A DNA stretch of 14,287 bases. It comes from Dehalococcoidia bacterium UBA5629 (GTDB lineage: Bacteria; Chloroflexota; Dehalococcoidia; GIF9; UBA5629). This document shows positions 1 to 6,540 of this stretch, piece by piece. Made by a program: the position numbers and the translations under genes. The stretch lies in assembly GCA_002421445.1 (NCBI GenBank), contig DIKB01000023.1:1-14287 (forward strand), in the 5' to 3' direction. The stretch's first letter is position 1, and the number at the start of each line of letters is the position of its first letter. A model generated the notes under the pieces. The model worked only from the letters and a program-made list of their open reading frames with translations. It did no database searches and had not been told where the DNA came from.

Positions 1-23
1 GCTGGGGGGTTATTCACTATTGA

Positions 24-233
24 TCACACTTCATCCTCTTCCGATGCTTTATTCAAGATCGGTTCACCGCCTATATTCCACATAGCTTTACATGAGCAAC
101 AAAATACTTTACCGTGCATAGTCATATCCAGCGTACCATGACATACAGGACACGGAATAAATATGTCTTTCAGGTAAGGTTGAACGGTAGTCTTTTTTGT
201 TGGTGGTCTATTTAATGCGGCTCCGGCGTTCAT
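24..233 (-). CDS. Small zinc-ribbon-like protein, 69 aa
   Basis: I do not recognise a named family. The protein has one CPVC pair (Cys28, Cys31) and a second CCSC cluster (Cys45, Cys46, Cys48), spaced as the two knuckles of a zinc ribbon, followed by an aromatic Trp52 and an acidic tail. There is no signal peptide or membrane segment, so a cytoplasmic zinc-binding protein is likely, perhaps a nucleic-acid or protein adaptor (inference). The ATG at 233 is preceded at 241-250 by the strong Shine-Dalgarno AAGGGAGGGA, which supports both the start and the reality of the gene. It is divergent from the OB-fold gene, and a CRP-type palindrome lies upstream. No function is claimed. Confidence 0.7.
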   Translation of the reverse strand: MNAGAALNRPPTKKTTVQPYLKDIFIPCPVCHGTLDMTMHGKVFCCSCKAMWNIGGEPILNKASEEDEV

Positions 234-259
234 TGTGCGTTCCCTCCCTTATTAACTTA

Positions 260-265
260 ATAATA
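260..265 (-). promoter_or_regulatory. Candidate -10 box of the zinc-ribbon gene
   Basis: Read on the minus strand this is TATTAT, 5 of 6 matches to TATAAT. It would put the transcript start near 253, about 20 nt before the ATG and just upstream of the Shine-Dalgarno. No good -35 is visible; the palindrome at 287-302 covers that position, as at class II activator-dependent promoters. Confidence 0.4.
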
Positions 266-286
266 AGATCGAGGTAAGCTATTGTA

Positions 287-302
287 TGTGATAATTATCA
301 CA
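287..302. promoter_or_regulatory. CRP/FNR-family type operator, perfect 16-bp palindrome
   Basis: TGTGATAATTATCACA is a perfect inverted repeat and matches the classical CRP half-sites TGTGA-N6-TCACA exactly. It lies between two divergent genes. Its centre (294.5) is 41.5 bp upstream of the start predicted from the minus-strand -10 at 260-265, the class II activator geometry. It is about 66 bp upstream of the start predicted for the plus-strand promoter at 326-354. Which Crp/Fnr-family protein binds cannot be told from this window. Confidence 0.55.
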
Positions 303-325
303 AAACAGGGGTAGTTAAATAGCCA

Positions 326-354
326 TTGCGTGTGTTTTCATATGGTCGTATAAT
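326..354 (+). promoter_or_regulatory. Candidate sigma70-type promoter of the OB-fold gene
   Basis: TTGCGT at 326-331 and a perfect TATAAT at 349-354 are separated by 17 bp, the optimal spacer. The transcript would start near 361, leaving a leader of about 32 nt before the TTG start at 393. Confidence 0.55.
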
Positions 355-392
355 CTGTTCTTAATTGGCTATAATTCAGTGGTGGTATTGAT

Positions 393-860
393 TTGAAATT
401 GTACGGATTTATCGGTGTACTGATGCTGGTTGCTGTATCAGTGAATTGTGCTGTTCCATTGACACCTGTTTCTCCCCAGCCTGTTGTGATAGAACATCCG
501 GTCGTTTCTCCGACCACGCCACCAATAGTTTCCGCTCCTGTTTCCAGCGTGACCGATGGCATATCCTGGTCGGAAGCAATAAATCATGTTGGAGAAACAA
601 TGAAAGTATGTGGAACCGTAGCTGGTGCCCATTGGGCAAATACGAGCAAGGGGAAACCATCCTTTCTCAACGTTGGGAAGCCCTATCCCGATCCCGCTCG
701 CTTTACCGTAATCATCTGGGGAAGCAATCGCGAGAAATTTTCACAGCCGCCGGAGAAATACTATAATGGGAAAACCATTTGTGTAACCGGTTTGATTACT
801 CAATACAATGGTATGCCTGAAGTTGAAGTGAAGGCTCCGGATCAAATTACTGTGCGATAG
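393..860 (+). CDS. Exported OB-fold domain protein, 155 aa
   Basis: Residues 1-19 are a hydrophobic export signal ending in Cys19. The lipobox is imperfect (S-V-N before the Cys), so lipoprotein processing is possible but not certain. Residues 20-54 are a Pro/Val/Thr-rich linker. Residues 57-155 resemble the OB-fold nucleic-acid-binding type domain found in many bacterial secreted proteins: an ISWSEA start, a VCGTV strand, FLNVGKPYP, FTVIIWG and a late ICVTGLI strand. Cys73 and Cys130 sit in two of the strands and could form a disulfide outside the membrane. The start is TTG with GGTGG about 8 nt upstream. The domain assignment is fairly firm; the ligand and function are unknown. Confidence 0.75.
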   Translation: MKLYGFIGVLMLVAVSVNCAVPLTPVSPQPVVIEHPVVSPTTPPIVSAPVSSVTDGISWSEAINHVGETMKVCGTVAGAHWANTSKGKPSFLNVGKPYPDPARFTVIIWGSNREKFSQPPEKYYNGKTICVTGLITQYNGMPEVEVKAPDQITVR

Positions 861-895
861 AATACAGTCTACATGAGAGACAGGGAATCTCAGCG

Positions 896-925
896 TTGCT
901 CATGAGTACGCTTTTTCGATATAAT
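896..925 (+). promoter_or_regulatory. Promoter of tRNA-Thr
   Basis: TTGCTC at 896-901 and a perfect TATAAT at 920-925 are separated by 18 bp. The predicted transcript start, near 932, lies only a few bases before the mature tRNA 5' end. Confidence 0.6.
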
Positions 926-934
926 TGTTGGCAC

Positions 935-1009
935 GCCAGCGTAGCTCAGTGGTAGAGCAGCGGTTTCGTAAACCGCAGGTCGGGGGTTCAAATCCCTTCG
1001 CTGGCTCCA
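935..1009 (+). tRNA. tRNA-Thr, anticodon CGU
   Basis: A full cloverleaf can be drawn. The acceptor stem GCCAGCG (935-941) pairs with CGCTGGC (999-1005). The D arm is GCTC...GAGC. The anticodon stem GCGGT/ACCGC encloses the loop TTCGTAA, giving anticodon CGT and so decoding ACG. The T arm carries GGTTCAAATC. The discriminator base is T and CCA is encoded at 1007-1009. The gene stands alone, between the OB-fold gene and hppA. Confidence 0.95.
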
Positions 1010-1135
1010 TTATTTACTCTTATCCTCAAAGCCACCCTACTTAACAACTTGCTTTCCTGAATAATCGCTGATTCAATAGTTCTTATTAGAGTCCAGTGAC
1101 TATATTAGCATACTTATCGTAGAACATTAACAACA
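1010..1135. other. Intergenic stretch after tRNA-Thr
   Basis: AT-rich, with no ORF, RNA fold or repeat that I can support. The hppA control region begins immediately after it. Confidence 0.5.
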
Positions 1136-1161
1136 GTGTTCAAAAATAATTGACTGAACAC
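1136..1161. promoter_or_regulatory. Operator-like inverted repeat upstream of hppA
   Basis: GTGTTCA (1136-1142) and TGAACAC (1155-1161) are perfect 7-bp inverted arms 12 bp apart. They span the candidate -35 box at 1150-1155, so a bound dimer would interfere with hppA transcription. The binding protein is unknown, and a chance repeat in AT-rich DNA is possible. Confidence 0.3.
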
Positions 1162-1179
1162 ACGTAGGAATGATAAACT
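1150..1179 (+). promoter_or_regulatory. Candidate hppA promoter
   Basis: TTGACT at 1150-1155 is followed after 16 bp by GATAAA, or after 18 bp by TAAACT. The leader would be about 45 nt and carries AGGAGG at 1222-1227, just before the ATG at 1232. Confidence 0.4.
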
Positions 1180-1231
1180 TTCGACCTGGATGATCAATCG
1201 TGGTCATATATAAAAATACATAGGAGGAAAC

Positions 1232-3421
1232 ATGGTTACTATTCCTGGTATTATTTGGCTCGTGCCAGTTGCCGGAATAATCACGGTGCTCTTTGCCATC
1301 TATCTGGCAAGAGATGTTATGCGCCGTGATGCCGGAACTCCGGAGATGAAGAAGGTCGGCGATATGATCTTCGAAGGCGCCTGGGCATTCATGAAACGGC
1401 AATACAGCACAATCGGTTATCTGTCTATCCTTGTTGCGGTAATCATAGGGTTTGTAGTAGGCATCCTTGGCGCAGAGAGCAAAATACCTGAGCTCAAGGA
1501 TCTGGCTGGCTGGGGTATAGGATGGAGAACAGCGGTAGCCTTTCTCGTCGGCGCTTTCTGTTCAGGCATTTCAGGATTTATCGGCATGTATATCGCCGTT
1601 AAATCCAATGTCCGCTGTGCTGCTGCGGCCCGTCATGGACTGCGTGAGGCTGTAACAGTGGCGTTACGCGGCGGTGCCGTATCAGGATTCCTGATCACCG
1701 CGCTCAGCCTTCTGGGTGTGACTGCCATCTTCTTCGCCTTTGGCGGTGCAACACATCCGGATATAGCTCCTCACCTTATCGTTGGTTTTGGCTTCGGTGC
1801 CAGCTTTGTCGCACTGTTCGCCCAGCTCGGCGGCGGTATCTACACCAAAGCTGCTGATATGGGTGCCGACCTCGTCGGTAAAGTTGAAGCGGGCATTCCT
1901 GAGGATGATCCCCGCAACGCCGCCGTGATCGCCGACCTCGTCGGTGACAACGTCGGTGACTGTGCCGGCCGTGGTGCCGATCTTTTTGAATCAACTGCAG
2001 CCGAGAATATCGGCGCAATGATCCTTGGTGTCATCGCTTATATGGTGACAAAAGATATCGCATGGGTTATTTTCCCGCTGGTTGTCCGCGGCTTCGGTCT
2101 CATTGCAAGCATGATCGGCATAATGTGTGTACGCGCTAAAGAGGAAGAAAATGCCATGGATGCTCTCAACCGAGGGTATTTCGTGGCGATCGGCCTTTCC
2201 ATTGTCGGCCTGGCAATAACCGTAGCAGTCATGTTGAATAACTGGTGGCTGTTCGGAGCCGGCTGTATTGGTATCGTAGCCAGCGTGGTCATCATCTACG
2301 TAACGCAGTACTATACTGAAGGCCGTTACGGCCCGGTGAAAAGCATCGTGGAGGCATCAAAAACCGGTCCTGCTACGAACATCGTCATCGGCACCGCTGT
2401 TGGTTTTGAAACCACTCTGGCTACGTCGCTCATCATCGGCGGATCGCTGCTGCTTTCTTACTGGATGGGCAGCAACAGCAATATCGCCGGAGTTACTCCG
2501 GCTGCTATGGGTGCTTTCGGTACCGCGGTGGCTACCATGGGCATGCTGATGACCTGTCCGTACGTTCTTTCCATGGACACCTTCGGCCCCATCACTGACA
2601 ACGCAAACGGCGTTAATGAAATGGCAGGCGCCGGTAAAGAAGTTCGTAAAATCACCGACCGCCTTGACGCTGTCGGCAACACCACCAAGGCATTGACCAA
2701 GGGTTATGCCATGGTTTCAGCCGGTCTGGCTGCTTTCCTGCTCTTCCAGGCGTATCTGGACAGAGTTGCTCTGTTACGCCCCGGCAACCCGCTTAACGGC
2801 ATCGTTGACATCGCTCGGCCTGAAGTGTTCGTCGGCGCTTTGCTCGCGGTCATGCTGGTATTCCTGTTCGCGTCATGGACAATTAAAGCTGTGGGTAAGA
2901 CCGCGGCGAAGATTATCGAAGAAGTTCGACGACAGTTTAAAGCGGATCCCGGCATTATGGCCGGAACATCCAAGCCGGATTACGCCAGAGCCGTCGATAT
3001 CACTGCACGCGCAGGCCTCAGAGAAATGATTCTCCCGGGTTTGCTGCCCGTCCTCGCCCCGGTCGTTATCGGGTTAACCTTCAAATATCTGGGCATTGCC
3101 GTCAATCCGGCTCACCCGGCTTATGACGCTCCGATGGTTGTTGCCGCACTTCTTATGGTAGGAACCATCGCCGGCATCATGATGGCGTCCTTCATGAATA
3201 ACGGAGGCGGCGCCTGGGACAACGCTAAGAAATACATTGAAGACGATCAATTGAAAGATGAGCAAGGCAATGTAATCGGTAAGGGATCATTCGCTCATGC
3301 TGCGGCAGTCGTTGGCGACACTGTCGGTGATCCATTCAAGGACACTGCTGGCCCATCACTGCACGTGCTGGTCAAACTGCTGAGCACCATTACTCTTGTG
3401 CTCTGCCCGATTTTCATCTAG
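1232..3421 (+). CDS. hppA: Membrane-bound proton-pumping pyrophosphatase, K+-independent type
   Basis: Hydrolyses pyrophosphate in the cytoplasm and uses the energy to move protons across the membrane. The 729-aa length and roughly 16 hydrophobic segments fit the family. Visible signatures are the substrate-binding DDPRN and VGDNVGD region (about residues 225-245), GNTTKA (residues 482-487), NNGGGAWDNAKKYIE near the C-terminus, and the final DTVGDPFKDTAGP. In this family Lys486 and Thr489 at the GNTTKALT site mark the K+-independent H+-pump class; K+-dependent Na+ or H+ pumps carry Ala there. The Asn usual in IADNVGDN is Leu236 here, probably a lineage variant. The start is fixed by AGGAGG four bases upstream of ATG. 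It is transcribed alone and ends at a strong stem-loop. Confidence 0.97.
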   Translation: MVTIPGIIWLVPVAGIITVLFAIYLARDVMRRDAGTPEMKKVGDMIFEGAWAFMKRQYSTIGYLSILVAVIIGFVVGILGAESKIPELKDLAGWGIGWRTAVAFLVGAFCSGISGFIGMYIAVKSNVRCAAAARHGLREAVTVALRGGAVSGFLITALSLLGVTAIFFAFGGATHPDIAPHLIVGFGFGASFVALFAQLGGGIYTKAADMGADLVGKVEAGIPEDDPRNAAVIADLVGDNVGDCAGRGADLFESTAAENIGAMILGVIAYMVTKDIAWVIFPLVVRGFGLIASMIGIMCVRAKEEENAMDALNRGYFVAIGLSIVGLAITVAVMLNNWWLFGAGCIGIVASVVIIYVTQYYTEGRYGPVKSIVEASKTGPATNIVIGTAVGFETTLATSLIIGGSLLLSYWMGSNSNIAGVTPAAMGAFGTAVATMGMLMTCPYVLSMDTFGPITDNANGVNEMAGAGKEVRKITDRLDAVGNTTKALTKGYAMVSAGLAAFLLFQAYLDRVALLRPGNPLNGIVDIARPEVFVGALLAVMLVFLFASWTIKAVGKTAAKIIEEVRRQFKADPGIMAGTSKPDYARAVDITARAGLREMILPGLLPVLAPVVIGLTFKYLGIAVNPAHPAYDAPMVVAALLMVGTIAGIMMASFMNNGGGAWDNAKKYIEDDQLKDEQGNVIGKGSFAHAAAVVGDTVGDPFKDTAGPSLHVLVKLLSTITLVLCPIFI

Positions 3422-3570
3422 GAGTGATTTTCAGCTAAACCTGAGAAAAACAGGTAAGAAGCTATTAACGGAGCAATCCCTTTGTGACGGGATTGCTCCG
3501 TTGTCGCTTCCGAGCCGACAATATAACAATTAGTTCCATACGGTCCGACAATCAGTGTTTTGGCAATCAT
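3418..3570 (-). pseudogene. N-terminal stub of an MBL-fold hydrolase (50 codons)
   Basis: Immediately downstream of the patatin gene a good Shine-Dalgarno (AAAGGAGGA) precedes ATG at 3570. The first 25 residues, MIAKTLIVGPYGTNCYIVGS plus EATTE, read like the opening strands of a glyoxalase-II-like metallo-beta-lactamase-fold hydrolase, which would normally continue into an IDPG turn and an HxHxDH zinc site. Neither is present: similarity stops where the hppA stem-loop begins, and the frame runs through the hairpin to a TAG overlapping the end of hppA. I read this as a gene whose 3' part (some 180 codons) was deleted against the convergent hppA end. The match is by eye; a short expressed peptide cannot be excluded. 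Confidence 0.6.
3467..3502. terminator. Bidirectional stem-loop terminator between hppA and the patatin operon
   Basis: AACGGAGCAATCCC (3467-3480) pairs perfectly with GGGATTGCTCCGTT (3489-3502), a 14-bp stem with an 8-nt loop. T-tracts on either side are weak (TTGTCGCTTC on the plus side, TTAATAGC on the minus side). The position between converging genes fits a shared terminator. It lies inside the MBL stub's reading frame. Confidence 0.6.
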
Positions 3571-3588
3571 GCTGTTCTCATCCTCCTT

Positions 3589-4632
3589 TTACTTGTTAAA
3601 TAACTGTCCTGTGCCATCCAGCATACGCGCCACTTCCTCTCTGTGCAGTACCAACCTCGTTGCTACCTCTCCGGCACTTATAGCCTCTGCAACTTTATTG
3701 AATTGCCAGAATCCGATATTCCCGCTGAATGGCGTAATAGCCATATCTGCCCCTTTAAGATTTTCCATCGCTATACGATACTCGAGAATGGATAACGACT
3801 GGCTCAATACATCGGCCAGAGTCGGCTCTTTTGAAAACAAAAAGGCTGTTTTGTCATTGCCCTTTGGATCAATCGCAGTGACTCTGTATTTCTTCTGCCT
3901 CGGCAATCGGGAAAGAAAAAATGTTTTAACACCTTTGTCGAAATTTATAACATGCGAACCATACACTGCGCCGTGTTCCAACAGTGAAGTTTTCTGGCTC
4001 TCGTTACCGGATTGCACTTGATATTCATAATATCTTTCACATGCTTCCTGTATCGATAATTCCTCATGAGGCACAGGAATAACATTGACTCCGATAACAA
4101 AATCTGCCCCGAGATCGCGGCACACGCTCACAGGTACGACGTTGACCAGCCCGCCATCAACCAGATAACGTCCCCGGCGCTTGACCGGTGTGAAAATAGC
4201 AGGCATCGATATACTGGCTCTGATCGCTTCAACCAGAGAGCCTTTTAGCATCACGACCTGCTCGCCAGTCATAATATCGGTAGCAACGCAGGCAAACTTC
4301 TTTTCTAGTTGGGAAAAACTCTTCTCTTTTAGGAGAACTTTCAAAAAGGAGGTTACGCGATTTCCTTGAATAAAACCCCTCATGGGCATGGCAATATCAG
4401 CAAATCGATACATCTGCTTCCAGTCCAGTTCTAGGGCTATTTTTTTGATTTCGCTGGCATTGAGCCCGCTGGCATAAAGCGCTCCGATAACAGCGCCCAT
4501 ACTTGTGCCGACAATGATATCCGGATAAATATGGTTTTCCTCAAGCACACTCAGCACGCCAATATGAAATAGGCCACGCGCCACACCACCACCCAGCGCG
4601 TAGCCGATCTTTCCTTCAGGTTGAACTACCAT
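3589..4632 (-). CDS. Patatin-like phospholipase, RssA/NTE type
   Basis: A predicted serine lipid acyl hydrolase with a Ser-Asp dyad. Numbered from the ATG at 4632 (347 aa), it shows the oxyanion-hole glycine loop GGGVARG at residues 14-20, the nucleophile elbow GTSMG with Ser44, and the VDGG motif with Asp159. The order and spacing are those of bacterial RssA/YlbK-like patatins. No signal peptide is seen, so it is probably cytoplasmic or membrane-associated; the C-terminal half (after about residue 200) has no domain I recognise. An in-frame GTG at 4641 would add three residues but overlaps GAGGTG, the likely Shine-Dalgarno, so the ATG is preferred. It is divergent from the serpin gene and precedes the MBL stub by about 18 bp, so the two were probably one transcript. 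The lipid substrate is unknown. Confidence 0.9.
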   Translation of the reverse strand: MVVQPEGKIGYALGGGVARGLFHIGVLSVLEENHIYPDIIVGTSMGAVIGALYASGLNASEIKKIALELDWKQMYRFADIAMPMRGFIQGNRVTSFLKVLLKEKSFSQLEKKFACVATDIMTGEQVVMLKGSLVEAIRASISMPAIFTPVKRRGRYLVDGGLVNVVPVSVCRDLGADFVIGVNVIPVPHEELSIQEACERYYEYQVQSGNESQKTSLLEHGAVYGSHVINFDKGVKTFFLSRLPRQKKYRVTAIDPKGNDKTAFLFSKEPTLADVLSQSLSILEYRIAMENLKGADMAITPFSGNIGFWQFNKVAEAISAGEVATRLVLHREEVARMLDGTGQLFNK

Positions 4633-4669
4633 GTATAACACACCTCAGCAAACATACGTTTCTTATTTG

Positions 4670-4698
4670 GTGTAATTCTACCACTTTGATCATTACAC
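4670..4698. promoter_or_regulatory. Inverted repeat over the patatin promoter
   Basis: GTGTAAT (4670-4676) and ATTACAC (4692-4698) are perfect 7-bp arms 15 bp apart. A minus-strand TAGAAT, a good -10, lies at 4675-4680 within it, and would start transcription near 4668, about 36 nt before the ATG. The arrangement suggests a repressor site, but no clear -35 is visible. Confidence 0.3.
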
Positions 4699-4820
4699 AG
4701 GTAAAACAGCGATGTGCGAGTCACTCACATAATAATAATAAACCTCGCAGTGCCAATTACCGTTTATACAGTAATAAAACATTAAATAATAGGGTAGAAT
4801 AATACCAAGAGGAATGTGAA

Positions 4821-6095
4821 ATGAAAAAGACGCTGATTTGTGGATTACTGGTTATCGCTCTGGGTGTACTTAATAGCTGTGCACAGGCGGTATCGGGCGA
4901 AGTGTTGAAATCGGACAAATCGCGTGTGACAGCACCGTCAGCGAGTGCTGCTGATATGACTGCACTGGTTGACGGGAATACTACGTTCGGCTTCGATTTA
5001 TATCGTATTCTCTCAAAAACGGAGGGTAATATTTTCTATTCTCCGTACAGCATCTCAGCAGCTCTCGCCATGACATACGCCGGTGCAAAGGGCGATACAG
5101 CTAAACATATGGCGGATACGCTGCACTTCACGTTGCCGCAAAGCCGTTTGCATACAGCTTTCAACAGTCTTGATATCGAGATGAGCAAAAGGGGAGAAGG
5201 TGCCAGGGGGAAGGATGGCAAGGGTTTCAGGCTGCATGTCGTCAATGCCATCTGGGGACAGAAGAACTATAGCTTCCTCCCATCATTTCTCGATGTCCTT
5301 GCGGAGAATTACGGAGCGGGACTCCGAATCGTTGATTTTATCCAAGAAACGGAGAAATCCAGAACTAAGATTAATACGTGGGTCAGCGATCAAACAGAGG
5401 ACAGAATAAAAGACCTGATCCCGGCTGGTGCAATAGATACGCAGACACGGCTCGTTCTCACCAATGCCATCTATTTCAATGCAGCATGGCTGAATCAGTT
5501 CAGCGCAAGCGCAACGGCCAACGCACCGTTCCATATGATTGATGGAAAAGATAAAACAGTACCGATGATGAAACAGACGGAATCATACGGATACGCGGAA
5601 GGTGACGGCTACCAGGCGGTGGAATTGCCTTACGATGGACGTGCGTTATCCATGATCGTGCTGCTTCCACGCGCAGGCCAGTTTACCTCGTTTCAGGGCT
5701 CGCTCGATGCACAAAAAGTGAAGGGAATTATCGGTACACTGAAAAACAAACAGGTTGCATTGACCATGCCGAAATTCCAGTTCGATTCCGAATTCAGCTT
5801 AAAAAAGGCGTTGGTGGCGCTGGGAATGGAAGTGGAGTTCACCAGCGACGCAGATTTCTCCGGTATGACCGGAAACCGCGATCTCTTTATCAGCGATGTG
5901 ATACATAAGGCGTTTGTCGCTGTCGATGAAAAAGGCACCGAGGCTGCAGCAGCTACAGCGGTGATCATGAGTGTGACCGCCATGCCTCTTCAACCGGTCG
6001 AGGTCACTGTGGATCGGCCATTTATATTCCTCATCCGCGATGTTAAAACCGGCGCGGTATTGTTTATCGGACAAATTCTGAATCCGTCTTCATAA
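4821..6095 (+). CDS. Serpin-family protease inhibitor, predicted lipoprotein
   Basis: A 424-aa serpin, full length for the fold. Residues 1-20 form a lipoprotein signal ending L-N-S-Cys20, so it should be anchored outside the membrane. The serpin body follows from about residue 52, with NIFYSPYSIS (70-79), LTNAIYFNAAW (213-223), the FHMIDG region (237-242) and a C-terminal RPFIFLIRD and LFIGQILNP. The hinge EKGTEAAAAT (370-379) has the small residues needed for loop insertion, so it should be an active trapping inhibitor. Counting from the hinge, P1-P1' falls at Thr386-Ala387. The loop is about three residues longer than in alpha-1-antitrypsin, so Met388 is also possible; either suggests a target with small or hydrophobic P1 preference, such as subtilisin or elastase types. 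AGAGGA precedes the ATG. It is apparently monocistronic. Confidence 0.95.
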   Translation: MKKTLICGLLVIALGVLNSCAQAVSGEVLKSDKSRVTAPSASAADMTALVDGNTTFGFDLYRILSKTEGNIFYSPYSISAALAMTYAGAKGDTAKHMADTLHFTLPQSRLHTAFNSLDIEMSKRGEGARGKDGKGFRLHVVNAIWGQKNYSFLPSFLDVLAENYGAGLRIVDFIQETEKSRTKINTWVSDQTEDRIKDLIPAGAIDTQTRLVLTNAIYFNAAWLNQFSASATANAPFHMIDGKDKTVPMMKQTESYGYAEGDGYQAVELPYDGRALSMIVLLPRAGQFTSFQGSLDAQKVKGIIGTLKNKQVALTMPKFQFDSEFSLKKALVALGMEVEFTSDADFSGMTGNRDLFISDVIHKAFVAVDEKGTEAAAATAVIMSVTAMPLQPVEVTVDRPFIFLIRDVKTGAVLFIGQILNPSS

Positions 6096-6290
6096 CCGGG
6101 TTCGGTTAACTATCTGATCAAGTTGATAGTCAGCAACGAGATTTTGGCATTAACCATGGAAATCATCCCTTTCCTTCTTATAGAGTATAATGACATTGTA
6201 TCTTTTTAATCTATTGATACGGTTAGGTTCAATAGTTAAAGAATGCTACATTGATGAAATGTTAACAGGATTTAGAATCCCGAGGGTATT
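6096..6290. other. Intergenic stretch between serpin and the small Cys protein
   Basis: AT-rich. Two weak stem-loops follow the serpin stop: AACCG/CGGTT at 6094-6107 and ACTATC/GATAGT at 6109-6130, neither with a T-tract. Possible -10 boxes are TATAAT at 6186-6191 and TAGAAT at 6273-6278; the second pairs with TTGATG at 6251-6256 (16-bp spacer) but would leave a leader of only about six bases. Confidence 0.35.
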
Positions 6291-6476
6291 ATGAAATGGC
6301 GATGTCCGCAACCGGAGAGAGCAAGGCAAAAAGGCTGCCTTGATATCAAAGAAGATAGTCAATGCGTACGCAAGGAATGGAGCAATATCACATATTTCAA
6401 AGTAAAAAACCATTCTGAACCGTCCAAAGCAGAAGTTTACTGTGAACGGGTTAAAGCTATATTACGTGAAGAGTGA
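6291..6476 (+). CDS. Small cysteine-containing hypothetical protein, 61 aa
   Basis: Not recognised. It is a basic, soluble-looking protein with Cys5, Cys16, Cys25 and Cys51, with no signal peptide and no membrane segment. Codon use looks like a real gene and no better frame covers this stretch. The ATG has only a weak GAGGG six bases upstream. A stem-loop with a T-rich tail follows at 6504-6529. The cysteine spacing could bind a metal, but it is not a classical CxxC zinc knuckle. Chance ORF remains possible. Confidence 0.5.
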   Translation: MKWRCPQPERARQKGCLDIKEDSQCVRKEWSNITYFKVKNHSEPSKAEVYCERVKAILREE

Positions 6477-6503
6477 GCTAATAAAACACTGGCTGTTCAC
6501 TAA

Positions 6504-6529
6504 GCACAGTTGCTGTGCGGTACTCTTTT
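6504..6529 (+). terminator. Possible intrinsic terminator
   Basis: GCACAG (6504-6509) and CTGTGC (6513-6518) form a 6-bp stem with a 3-nt loop, followed by GGTACTCTTTT. It sits between the small plus-strand gene and the convergent DUF502-like gene. Confidence 0.4.
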
Positions 6530-6540
6530 GGCGGGATGCC

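Noticed and set aside
872..904. CATGAG/CTCATG hairpin after the OB-fold gene
   Set aside because: Short arms, a long imperfect interior and no adjacent T-tract; it overlaps the tRNA promoter, so a terminator call is not supported.
3560..4021. Plus-strand frame of 153 codons opposite the patatin gene
   Set aside because: Antisense shadow: the minus frame carries all patatin motifs, and the plus frame has no recognisable domain or good ribosome site.
4713..4729. CRP-like repeat TGTGCGAG-T-CACTCACA between patatin and serpin genes
   Set aside because: Arms match at only six of eight positions and the 17-bp length does not fit the TGTGA-N6-TCACA register.
4731..4741. AAT microsatellite-like run
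   Set aside because: Only about three to four units in AT-rich spacer; no sign of function.
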